A stretch of DNA of 64,000 nt, from assembly GCA_037893225.1 (NCBI GenBank), contig JAZGUH010000121.1, positions 372,001-436,000 on the forward strand, given 5' to 3'. Origin of the DNA: Hippasteria phrygiana (lineage: Eukaryota; Echinodermata; Asteroidea; Valvatida; Goniasteridae). The notes under the pieces were generated by a model. That model did not search any database, was not told the DNA's origin, and was given only the letters and a program-made list of their open reading frames with translations. The position numbers and the translations under genes are program-made. Below are positions 31,370-42,104 of the stretch, in pieces. How positions within the stretch are numbered: position 1 is the first letter of the stretch; the number at the start of each line of letters is the position of its first letter.

Positions 31370-33894
31370 GAACAACCAAAAATACATCGTCACGCCTTGT
31401 GCGTATATCTGGTCCATGTTACGCCTTGTGCACACATCCATTTTTGTTCCGCTATACACGTGAGGACTTTCCATTGTTCCCGTTAATATAACCCATCCCC
31501 ATAGACTAAAGCACTAGTTTGCCTTTCCTCACATGGGACAGTATTGTTCCCTTTGTTATGCCCTCTTTTCTGTCCTCACGTGTAATGCGATACCATGACA
31601 TGTATATCCATGTTAGGAATTAATTATATTCAAATATTCCTGATGCATGACGATGTTGTTTTGGTTGCTCTCGAACAGTGCCTTTCAGCTTTTGACCCAT
31701 TATAGAAACTATATAGCAAGTTTGAATAACTCAAGTTTGTTGTGTGTTTTTCCGCATGCGTAGTCAAGGGCATTTGCTGCATAGGCCTACATGTGTTAGC
31801 ACACCTATTGCAATAACGTCAATGCAATGCAACAAAATGTTAGGGTTACTTGGTTGTTCTTCACACATTGCCTTCGCATTTGTATATTATACATTATCAA
31901 ATTCAGTCACCGGTATACCGTAATTTATTTTCGTGCATGCTTGTACTTAAAAAAGAACTACACTCGTTTGTATTTGTAAAGAACAAATTACTTGATTTTG
32001 GTTTTTGTATTAGTTCGTAACGGGTTCTCACAATATGTGTGGGCTGAAATGTTTTTCGTTCAAGAGAACATTCGGGGAATGGACATTCTAAAAAATGACA
32101 CTACACCGTGTTTATACCATAGAGCTTTATTAATTTCATGTAGCTCTATGGTTTATAGTAAGCTTTGGAATGTGTGTTTGTATGTTTGATGGGGACCCTC
32201 ACTCCGGACAAGTCTTAAGTCAATCAAGGCAAGAAACTACAAAACAGAAGAGGCAACATATTAAAAAACAAAACAAACAAACAAACATCAAACAAACAAA
32301 CAAACAAACACATTAAAATACCAAGATGGTGGCAACGCCTTGTCTCGACAAGTGAGTACCCCTGACACATGCATACAACTAACCCACACACTGATGATCA
32401 ATTACGAGTTGTTCATGAACATTATGAATAATATTTGTTTATTGAATAGTACGCTGTACAAAAGGCCGTTAACAGCTCCAATATCCCTCGAAATTAATAA
32501 TGCTACATCATCACAAAATTACAGAATATTTATTTTACTATATAGCGGTGCTCTATACAATGCATGCATGTATCACTGGAATTTGCCAAAAAAGATGTCG
32601 AACGTTCCAGATAATACCCCGTCAGAAAATATAATGTTCACCAATTATTAATCACCGTATTGACACTGACACGCCCCCGGCCGATTGGGGTATATGGCGG
32701 CTAAATCCATTAGGCGGAATTTGGCGTGTGAACCAACGCACGGACCACTGATCGAGATCCGGATCTGGTAAAACAAACAGGCCCAGTACTATAATATTAT
32801 TATGTTATGTCACTACATTTAGCCAACGCCTTATAAAATCAGGGCCCAATTTTACAGGTTGATAATATTTTCTGCTAGCAGAGTCTTGGTTCATTCGACA
32901 CAGACCGTATGCAGCAACTGATAATGTCCGAAATGTCCGAACGCTGTCGATTTTATTTTATAGCTGAAACCTTAAAACGTGCAACATTTGGTATATGTCC
33001 TGTCTACAATGGGTTACTCCGCCAGCATTGACTGATGTGCAGAGTTGAGCTCAAGTCTATGATAAGTAGGTCCATAAAGTGCAGATTTTATTCATTAGGC
33101 CTTAAGACTACAAAGTATGGAAAGCTAAAGACCTCTAAAGATGTAGACGGTGGGTTAATGATACATGTATACCGGTATGTAATATACAAGAGTTTTGCCC
33201 TCATGTTTGACTTCACACGCAACAGCAAACAAAAATACCACATTGCATTTTCGCAGTAACATGAACCTTCCATGAATGCACCAAAAGGAAAAATAAATAC
33301 CGTATTCAGCCATAAATTTATTAACAAATTGTGCACCTTTACAGTTATAATCTTGGTCAAAATAGACCCAATCGGTAAGCACCGCCCATTGAGACACTGA
33401 CCAATCAGAGCCGCGCGCCACACGTCCGTCGCCTTTGTCGGACTTTTGTTGGACCATAGTCGCGGCCGCGATTGGTCAATATTTCAATGGCGGTGCTATT
33501 ATACACCTGGGCTGCGTTTCACACTGGCTAACAACGAGAACGTTCGCAAACGTTCCGCCAAATTTGCATGCACATCCAATGGAAAATTGTTCGGGTAGTT
33601 GGCAAACGTTTGCATTGTTCGCGTGAGTGAAACGCACCCCTTGCCGTTTATTGTTCATGGCAAACCGGGGATTCTTGTCACGAATGTTTATTGCATATTC
33701 CATAAAAGTAACCCCACACTGGTTAGGGCAGGGGTGTTTCAAGCAAATGTGACCAACATCGAAGCGAAGAAGAGGCACATTCGGTAATTTGACTTAATTA
33801 GTGGACTATCAAAATCCACCAGATCTATATGCATGTACAAGTCCATCGGCTCCGAGAAGAAAGGACTTTGGAACATTTATAAGGCGAAATTAAA

Positions 33895-34170
33895 AATGTT
33901 TAGCGTCCCCGCCCGCTTCCTTTTTTGGGGCCGCCTGGAATTTTCTATTTTTTAATTTTTACCCAGTGGATATGAAGTGAAAAACAACATATCAACCGAT
34001 CCATTGGAAAATAAAATACAAGCTTACTAAAACCACTGTAAACATGTTCAATTCTCTTGTCCACCATGTCTCTTCCTTTTTTGTATCTTGAACAGTTGAA
34101 AAACCTACGGTTGTCGGAAATTGTAAAAAGAATGGTGGCAATCTTGAAAATAAAAAATAGAAAGCCCTTC
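33895..34170. repeat. dispersed repeat, second copy at 36.34-36.59 kb
   Basis: Shared blocks in order: ATCCATTGGAAAATAAAA-like, TCTCTTGTCCA, GAACAGTTGAAAAACCTACG and GGTGTCGGAAATTGT, ending near CATCTTGAAAATA. The two copies differ by many indels. Confidence 0.65.
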
Positions 34171-34765
34171 CTCCTTCCCTTAAAAGAAAACCGACGCTAA
34201 ACATGTTTTTTTTTACTTGGCCTAACATCGACATTTTATTTTATATATTTTTAAATGAACCTCTAAATAGAATCAGAAAAAAACAACCTATTATCCAATT
34301 GAAATGTCTAAATTTTCAGTTTCAATCTTAAAATTCAATTTTCCCGAAATATTGAAAAAAGCTAAAAAGAATGTAGGCCTATGCCCTTCCTCCTCCGAGC
34401 CAACCTGGTCATCAATGAACACACCCAATGAATGAAGAGTGCACTGGCTAGCTTGTTCTGCATCTTTCTTTTCTCGACTTGTTAACTGAAGCCGATTGCC
34501 CCAAACTAGACTGGTGTCCGGTTCCTCCATTCTGACTTCGATTATGGGGACCGGTAGGGAGCAGTGCTTATTCGCATAAACCTGGCCAAGTTTATGCTAA
34601 TTAGGATTTTTATATTGACAGACTAGAAATGCACTGCGCTGTTTTAACTGCTGCAAAAACTTGCCAAGCTACATGCGTACATTCAGAATACACTCTCTGC
34701 GATTCAATGACGAAAACGGCACCCAACTCATAGAAAATGGAAAAATATAACATTGCTTGCGCACA

Positions 34766-34947
34766 GCAGCGTAGTCGGGGAGGAGGAGGGGTCTCCCCCC
34801 CCCCCCCTGTAAATTTCGCAAACGGAGAAAATAATAGCATTAAGAAAAATACTGTGAGCGCCCCCACTGTAACATCTATCCCCCACCCCCACCCCCACCC
34901 CCCCCCCCCCCTGCCCTATGGAGACAGCCCTGGCTACGCCGCTGCTT
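34766..34947. mobile_element. possible MITE with GCAGCGTAG ends and C-runs
   Basis: CAGCAGCGTAGTCGGGG at the left and CCCTGGCTACGCCGCTG at the right are imperfect inverted repeats, as are GGTCTCC and GGAGACA inside. Two poly-C tracts occupy the middle. Confidence 0.45.
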
Positions 34948-35751
34948 GAATTGACCACACGACAGCCAAACAAGCCAAACCCGATTAACTACTCCCAATA
35001 TTTGGAGGTGAAAGCCAGTCTAGCTTTAAACTTTCTCGAAGCCTCGAACTACCAAGAACAGTAATAACTGTCTTGTAAAATGTGACGAAAGGGTTCAACA
35101 CAATATGGCAACGGAAAGGCCATGATCATCAAAAAACACTACTCACATCCTGAAATGAGGAATGCATTTTTTTAGTGGAATAAAATGAACCAGTAGACTG
35201 TTGCAATATAATTATTTCACGCAGTCTGATCTTTGTTTGACGCGGTGTCTGCATAATTAAGAAGTAGGTGTATTTTTATTTACCATTGTGTAGAACCAAA
35301 CCGGCGAGAACAAAAATGACTTTTTAAAATTTCACATTTGATACTGCTCCTTTGTCTGTGGGACGCATATTATGAAATTACTGACAAAGACAGAAAGCCA
35401 CTGTTTAGCTTGAACATTTCCTCTATTCTATGATAAAAATGAGCACAGACGCGATTTAACAGAACACACATATTCCGTGCATGCATATGTATATATAAAT
35501 TATACGAGAAATTGTACAAATGCAAAAATTAGATATATATATATACGTCTGACATCAACAACCAAACATATAACAATAATTCAGGAGAAAATCTTGGGTT
35601 TAGAAAGAAATTGAAATGCAAAAAAAACTAATTTGTGGTATCTACCTCCCAAAGCACTAAAACTCAGTTCATAAATCACAATAGGATTTCTGAATGCAAA
35701 AGACCGATCAATCAGAGTTGTCCCGAAACTCACAGCAGAAATTATACCCAG

Positions 35752-35932
35752 TACGATATGGGGCAGAGGGGTACCCCCTTTTTGTCCCTATACCCTATAC
35801 ACTCTCCAGACTATTGTTACCTAACACAGCCCCCCCCCCCCCCCCCCTAGACTTCCGAAAAGAATTCCTGAGATTCCGGGAACACAATGACCAACACAAA
35901 AGAAAAGGGGGTTCCCTCTGCCCCATATCGTG
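35752..35932. mobile_element. palindromic MITE with G/C homopolymers
   Basis: Ends TACGATATGGGGCAGAGGGG and CCCTCTGCCCCATATCGTGC are close inverted repeats. The interior has TATTGTTACCTAACACAG, a run of 17 C and TTCCGGGAACACAATGACC, matching the element at 23351 in opposite orientation. Confidence 0.75.
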
Positions 35933-36334
35933 CATCATATGGCAGAAATATCTCATCACTCTGTCAACAGCTGTGGCATGGTTTATCAATGCCCTCCCCA
36001 GATTTTGTATCTTCTATACAGGACAGACCTAACTTTAACCTAATTATTTTGTAAGGTCATCAAGCCCACAGATATCTGTGCACTTCTTGTTGACAATTTC
36101 ATGTCAAACACATTTGCTTATCTTATAACATCTTGACACATTCAGACAAAAATATGTACACAGAAGATAATGGGTATGAAGTACAGAACAGAAGAATAGA
36201 CAACATGGCCAACCAATCCAGAAAAAAAAATCGATCCCGTGGTCGGTAGACGTGGGCGGGATGGGGTAGGGGGGGGGGGGGGGGGGAGATTGTATAAGCA
36301 TGGAGGTATTATGCTTCTGTTTAAGGTGGAGTGA

Positions 36335-36590
36335 AAAAAAAAAACAATTTTAGCATCCCCGGCCACTTTTTTTTGATAGAAAAAAAAATGACCAGTGAAA
36401 AATGAGGTGAACAAATCCCAAAATGTCAACCGATCCATTGGAAAATAAAACACTTACGAGTCAAAACTTCTAAAACCGCTTTTGTTCACTTCTCTTGTCC
36501 AACATTCATTTTTTTGTCTTTGAACAGTTGAAAAACCTACGGGTGTCGGAAATTGTCAAAAGAATGGCGGCCATCTTGAAAATATAAAAA
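36335..36590. repeat. dispersed repeat, pair of 33.9-34.17 kb
   Basis: Second copy of the repeat at 33895. A run of about 20 G lies just before it at 36268-36288. Confidence 0.6.
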
Positions 36591-38182
36591 TAAACAAAAC
36601 TTGGCCTAACCTGAAATCATTACTTTCAACCCACAGAAAACAGCGTCATGATGCCAGAAAGTACTCTGTGAGTACAGATTATTATTAATCAAAATAAATT
36701 CACCGACACAGTATCAGCCTGGCAAAATCGACTGCTTTTACAACCGACATTTCTAAGACTAATTTAATTAAACCCTAAGCTCTCACCGCCGGCCAACGTT
36801 TTTAGACAATGCTCCTATGGATGAGAACACAATCAAATCTAATGTGAAATAATATACACAAGACAGAAAAGCTTGAATTAATTACCGATTCAATGTAATT
36901 ACATGTACAGCACAAAATCTTTATAATGTAGAAATACATTTTGCTGGCAGATTGCCAAAAGTCTAAACTTAGAAAGGTGTGAAATTTTTAAATTGCTTTT
37001 ATATCATTTATAAATCATAATAACTGTTTATTGATAATGGGCTGTTCCCATCAACGTCAAAGCTGCACACTATCTAAACATTGTCAGGTGTTTTATGGCA
37101 CCTTAAACCCTAAAAAAGCCAATGTTTTGCTCTCTCACAACCGGGTGGGGCAGATTCTCCCACCCCTATCTCAGCCAAACACACACAATTTTATGAAGTT
37201 TGATATGGCAAATGACAACACCTAAGTCAATTATCAACGTAAATTTGCCTTCTATCAAAGTGTTTTATAGTCGTGATATGCGGCACCAGCAAGCGAAATC
37301 AGACATAAGTTGGACATTTTGAAAATTGAGATTTCCATTCTATACTAAAATATATAATGTAAGCTATGTAATGATGAAAAAATTACTGTTATACGATATT
37401 TTGGTTTTCGAATAGAGCCGTAAATTTAGCATTGAGATTGGAACATAATACGAAGTTTGCACAATTTTTTCGGAATGCCAAATTGTACAAAAGTGGTCTC
37501 AACACAAAAGCAAACCAGGTATTTTGAATTAAATATTGACAAAAAACGGGAATCGTGATTTTTTGGACGATTTTTATGTAAATTGCAATTACTCAAAAAT
37601 AGGTCATGCGAGTCATGTCCAATTTCCCTTGCGGACGCCACATATATTATATACACAGACCATGTTCTGTGCAAGGTCGTTCAAGCAATTGCAACAATTT
37701 TAACTCCACGTCAAAAAAAGTTGCATTACAAGAGTAAAGTATGTCAAATTCTTATACAAGATGAAAAAAAATGAGCAGTTATTGAGCAGTTAATTATTTT
37801 TTAATTAGTTTTTTTTAATTAGTTAATTAATTAGTAAAAATTTTGCCAAAAACTGCCACCTTAGTCTTAAACATTTTTTTGTAATTGTCAACATCAGTGC
37901 CTGTTAATATTTTCACCACAATATCCAAAAGTGTCACTTGATAAATCGTTGGATTTCTGCGATTGTGATTTTTCCCAATGTGTATATTTCTGATTTTGCC
38001 TGATTCCAAGGATCTAATCTGCAAATGGCATCCTTGTGGCAATGCAGGGAACGACGATATCAGCAGTGTGCAGCTTGCAAGGTTTCATGGCAGAGATATT
38101 CAAGTCACTCATTATAATGCAGTATTTTTTTCAAGATGAGAGAGATATGAACCTAATACAGGTTTACATGTTGTCTAGAATG

Positions 38183-38368
38183 CAGAGTTGTTAATCTAGT
38201 CATCACAAGTCACTTTACAATTCTGCTCTCAAGCCATGCAACAATCTATTCAAACACCAACACACTTAACAAAATAATTCCTTTGTCATTGTTCATCTCA
38301 TGTAGCTTTTGAGCTGACTTGTGATCTGCCTTTTGATCTGACTTGTGACTGACTCGATTAGAACTCTG
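38183..38368. mobile_element. 186-bp hAT-like MITE with perfect 8-bp duplication
   Basis: Ends CAGAGTTGTTAATCTAGTC and GACTCGATTAGAACTCTG, flanked by CTAGAATG at 38175-38182 and 38369-38376. Same family as 21973-22186 and 51396-51609 (internal CCTTTGTCATTGTTCATC). Confidence 0.85.
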
Positions 38369-39052
38369 CTAGAATGAGACCCGGTTCTGTGAAAATGGAA
38401 AGATTTTACTTGAATAATATCCCCACCTAATTGGATCAAGAATAATAAAATCTTGGAAAATAAACACACGATGGAGGTCTGTGACCAAATCAGTGCTTAT
38501 TTCGTGCATCAACTCATCAAAAAGCCATCAACTCAAAAATGCAGTTTTGTGATAATGTGACTTATTTGGAAAGATTTTACTTTTGATACCCTTCACCAAA
38601 ATGAGTCAGGAACAGAAAAATCCAACAAAATAGCCAATCATTCTGATCAAAACTGTACAAACACATGGCACAACCATTACGTTGGAAACTTTTGTCAGGA
38701 GGTTTTCATGTAATAAAGGGGAAGAAAGTTTGTGTTTACGGAGTTAGATGCTCTTGGCACAGTGTTGATTTCTGCCTCATTATTAATGACATAAATCTTG
38801 AACTAACAGGCTGTGCCACGTGTTTAGACAATTGTTATCAAGGAGGGTTGGTTATTTTCCAATATTTTGCTGTTCTTGACCAATTTTGGTGGTTCTTGAG
38901 ATATGATTGTTTCAAATTTGGGCTTTGGCACAAAGTTTGAAAAACCTTATTGCAAAAACTTGCTTTGAAAAATGAACCAAAATATTAACTAAAGAGCTAA
39001 CTATCTTATTTTGAGTCTTTGTTGAATAGTAATAGTTCTCATACAACAATAT

Positions 39053-39781
39053 GCAAATAATGAATGTTTATGAGTGCGATGGTAAGAATAATTTCATGAG
39101 GTGACAGATTGAATGATCCATTCCACGAGGCGAAGCCGAGTGGAATGGGACATTCCATCTGTCACCGAATGAAATTATTCTTACCATTGCCCGAATGTGA
39201 AACATTCATTATTTGTTTTATACAACGCCTGAATAAATCCGACAGATTGCATGCATGGATTTCTTGGTGTACAAACGTGCCGTTTACTCTCTCAGTTCCG
39301 CATAAAACCGCGACAAAAAGTGGTCCAGTTCCGAATCAGTTAAGCTTTAATTGTTGTTCCTACGTGTCTTGCAAATTCATCTAATCGTTTAACTACATAT
39401 TTCATTTGTCTCTTTGTGTTAGCAGCGTCAACATCGCCTACGAGTTCCAATATTTCGTCGTCTGTTAGGAAAACAAACCGCGGTTCGGAAACACCGTCTG
39501 CCATTTTGTGTGAATGACAGCATAGACTTGTTCCCGGTCCCCATATGTATATAATATACATTTGATATCCGAAGGACAATGGAGGGATCGGAAACCAGTC
39601 CAATGACAGCCGTGTTGTAGCAGCGGGGAAGTTCTATCAAACGCGTTACCGTTTGATAGAACCAGGTGATAGAACTTTTTTGGCAGTGCGGGTTCGCGTC
39701 GTGCGATAGGCCGAATAATTCAATGCACGTGACCGACGATCCACCAATTGGATGGCTGGGATTTATTCAGGTGTTGTATAA
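39053..39781. mobile_element. hairpin-plus-TIR element, family 1, copy A
   Basis: Left hairpin 39055-39214: outer arms AAATAATGAATGTTT / AAACATTCATTATTT, inner arms GTAAGAATAATTTCAT / ATGAAATTATTCTTAC, loop zone CGAGGCGAAGCCGAGTGG. It is followed by TTATACAACGCCTGAATAAA (39218), whose complement ATTTATTCAGGTGTTGTATA ends the element at 39781. A CCAAT motif lies beside the right end. The minus strand carries a recombinase-like exon fragment (see 39340). Confidence 0.75.
39340..39603 (-). pseudogene. Crypton/DUF3504-like recombinase N-terminal fragment, copy A
   Basis: Reads [40 protein letters not shown] and LDEFARHVGTTIKA, then a stop where copy C continues. This resembles the SAM-like core-binding N-terminus of DUF3504/KIAA1958-type tyrosine-recombinase proteins of Crypton origin (from memory). 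It is truncated, with no catalytic domain. Confidence 0.55.
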
Positions 39782-40730
39782 TATACAAATAATGAATGTT
39801 TATGAGTGTGATGGTAAGAATAATTTCATGAGGTGACAGATGGTATGTTCTATTCCACAAGGCGAAGCCGAGTGGAATAGAACATGCCATCTGTCACCGA
39901 ATGAAATTATTCTTTCCATCGCACGAATGTGAAACATTCATTATTTGTTTTATACAACGCCTGAATAAATTCTCGTCATCTGATTGGTAACTTGTAACTA
40001 ATTACTGTCTCAAAAAGTCTCAAACAGTTAAAAATGTTCACTGTTTTTCAACAAGTTCAGAAGAATTATTCACTTCAGATGCAGAATGTCATCTAAAAAT
40101 ATCCGTTCCGAAGTGTTGAAGATCAAACTGTTCAGAATTGTTAAAAAGCTGTTTCACAAATTCAGAACTTTCAGTAACCAATTAATGCACTTTTATATCC
40201 AATTTATGGAAGTTTACAACTGTACTAGTCCAGAAAAGTTAAAAATGCGGATTGCATGCATGGATTTCTTTGTGTACAACGTGCTGTTTTCCTTTCTCAG
40301 TCCCGCATAAAACCGGGACAAAAAATTGTCGAGTTCCGAATTAGTTCAAGCTTCAATTGTTGTTCCTGCGTGTCTAGCAAATTCATCTAATCGTTTCACT
40401 GCATATTTGATTTGTCTCTTTGTATTTGGAGCGTCAGCATTGCTTACAAGTTCCAATATTTCGTCGTCTGTTAGGAGAACAAACCGCGGCAGTTCGGGTA
40501 ACTTGGCCGCCATGTTGTGTGAATGACAGCGCTGTTGTAGCGCCACCTAGTGACCGTGAAATTAGAAAAGTGTTTTGGTTCTATCAATGCGCGCGCACCA
40601 TGTGATAGACCCATGTGATAGAACGTATTGGGCGGGGCGGGTTCGCGTCGTGTGATGGGTCGAATAATTCAATGCACGTGATCGACTCTCCACCAATCGG
40701 ATGGCGGGGATTTATTCAGGTGTTGTATAA
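39782..40730. mobile_element. hairpin-plus-TIR element, family 1, copy B
   Basis: It starts directly at the end of copy A. Same left hairpin (about 39787-39944) and inverted repeats TTATACAACGCCTGAATAAA (39949) and its complement ending at 40730. About 280 bp not present in copies A and C follow the internal repeat, and there the repeat extends to about 38 bp including ATTGG/CCAAT. Confidence 0.75.
40346..40546 (-). pseudogene. Crypton/DUF3504-like recombinase N-terminal fragment, copy B
   Basis: From MAAKLPELPRFVLLTDDEIL (ATG at about 40513) through [20 protein letters not shown] and [15 protein letters not shown], then a stop. It is closest to copy C at 61306. Only the first-exon equivalent is present. 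Confidence 0.55.
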
Positions 40731-41279
40731 TATAAAATAAAACACGTCAAAGAAACAAAATAACATATGAAACTCATTTTCCATGTTTTTCTTATAGTCT
40801 CAACCAAAAACTGTAGCCAAACTCGTAAATCATTTTGGTAGCATATGAATGACATGCTTGCATAATGGGGACTCCTGCATAAGGTAAACAAAAAATCAAA
40901 ATGAGAAAATGCTATAAATAGTTTAAAACAATGACGCATATATAAGAAATAAAGATTTGGAGGTGTTTTTGTGTTTAAAATTTATCAAAACTTAAAGACT
41001 ACAAAAAATATGCCCCCCCCCCCCCCACTGGCTACGATGTCACCAGTGGTAAAAAAAAATATTACTTGAACAGTGAACACCACACAGTAGAACGCCACTA
41101 TAACGAATATCATGGGATCCACAAAAAATGTTCACTATAGTGGTCATTCATTATATAGTGAATAATGGTATACATTGAGTATAACAATATGGGAACCAAA
41201 GATGATGTTTATTATAGCCAAATGTTCGGTATAGCGGTGTTCATTCTAGTGAAGTTCTACTGTACCGTGAGTTTTACAG

Positions 41280-41607
41280 ATTTTCGAAGTGAACAAAGAA
41301 ACTGGCAGGAGCGGGATTCGAAACCTGCGACCTCCGGGAACACCGCACCGGCGCTCTACCAACTGAGCTATCTTGCCCTATGTTGGCGGTCTCCCAAATT
41401 GTCAGTATCTTTGTTCGGGTGGGCGCTAGTCAGAAGTCATAAACCCAGAATGCCGTATAGCCAGGGATCACACCCAATTTTAGGTAAATTTGAATACATT
41501 TTCAAAGTGAACAAAGAAACTGGCAGGAGTGGGATTCGAACCTGCGACCTTCGGAACACCGCACCGGCACTCTACCAACTGAGCTATCTTGCCCTATGTT
41601 GGCGGCA
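41280..41607 (-). mobile_element. two head-to-tail family-A SINE copies
   Basis: Two units with GGGATTCGAA...CCTGCGACCT, CACCGCACCGGC and CTCTACCAACTGAGCTATCTTG-type sequence. They are joined by the leader AGTCAGAAGTCATAAACCCA and the tail AAATTTGAATACATTTTCAA. Both share the private change GGAACACCGCACC, so one is probably a duplicate of the other. Confidence 0.65.
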
Positions 41608-41869
41608 AAGGCAGATCCAGAACACAATTGTTTTGGGAGGCCAAACATTTTGTTTTTTGCAATTGTTTTGGGAGGGGCCAAAACAATTGTTGGCTGAGTT
41701 TTTGTGGGTGGGTGTACGCAGTGGCTGCCTTTTTGCGACGTCAAGTTTGGTTTTACCGTGGATGACATCACAGCCCCCAATCATTTTTTTTAGGGCGGTG
41801 CACGCCCCATGATTTTTTTGTGGCCTAAATCTCGCTAATTTACTAAAGGCATAAAAATACATCAAAACC

Positions 41870-41875
41870 TTTATT
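41870..41875 (-). terminator. poly(A) signal AATAAA for atlastin
   Basis: AATAAA on the minus strand, about 165 bp downstream of the proposed atlastin stop codon. It is the first canonical signal after that stop. Confidence 0.5.
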
Positions 41876-42038
41876 TCTTACATATTCATCATTCTATTTG
41901 AACATTTTGTAGCATTTTTTTCCCCACTGGTTTCAGTAAACCTTTAAATCTCTGCCACGAGACCTTTGATACAACATGATGACAAGGCAAGATTACACGT
42001 GTGTTATTTAATACCAAACCATTGGATGTTAATATCTT

Positions 42039-42104
42039 CTACTTCCTCTTCTTGTCTTGCTTTTTCTTTTGACTGACGCCTTTCTTGTAGATTGGCCCAT
42101 AGAT
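42039..42104 (-). CDS. atl: predicted atlastin terminal exon with polybasic tail
   Basis: After acceptor-like CATGAAAG the phase-0 frame reads [12 protein letters not shown], then KKKQDKKRK and TAG (42041-42039). Entry phase matches exon 10. An AATAAA (41875-41870) lies about 165 bp past the stop. The polybasic end recalls the lysine-rich C-termini of some atlastins, but most atlastins carry a longer amphipathic helix after the membrane hairpin, so another exon could intervene. The assignment is an inference. Confidence 0.55.
   Translation of the reverse strand: MYGPIYKKGVSQKKKQDKKRK

Larger units (their letters stand above)
29984..41850. other. intergenic interval between convergent LRRC73 and atlastin
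   Basis: No exon was recognised. The first ~600 bp probably hold the LRRC73 3' UTR. The rest is AT-rich and contains the transposons and SINEs listed separately. A short hairpin occurs at 32118-32155 (ACCATAGAGCTTTATTA returning as TGTAGCTCTATGGT), and self-complementary sequence with GCACCGCCCATTGA / TCAATGGCGGTGC at 33379-33500. Confidence 0.5.

Noticed and set aside
41165..41812. 215-codon open frame
   Set aside because: It runs through two SINE copies and unrelated flank. No conserved domain.
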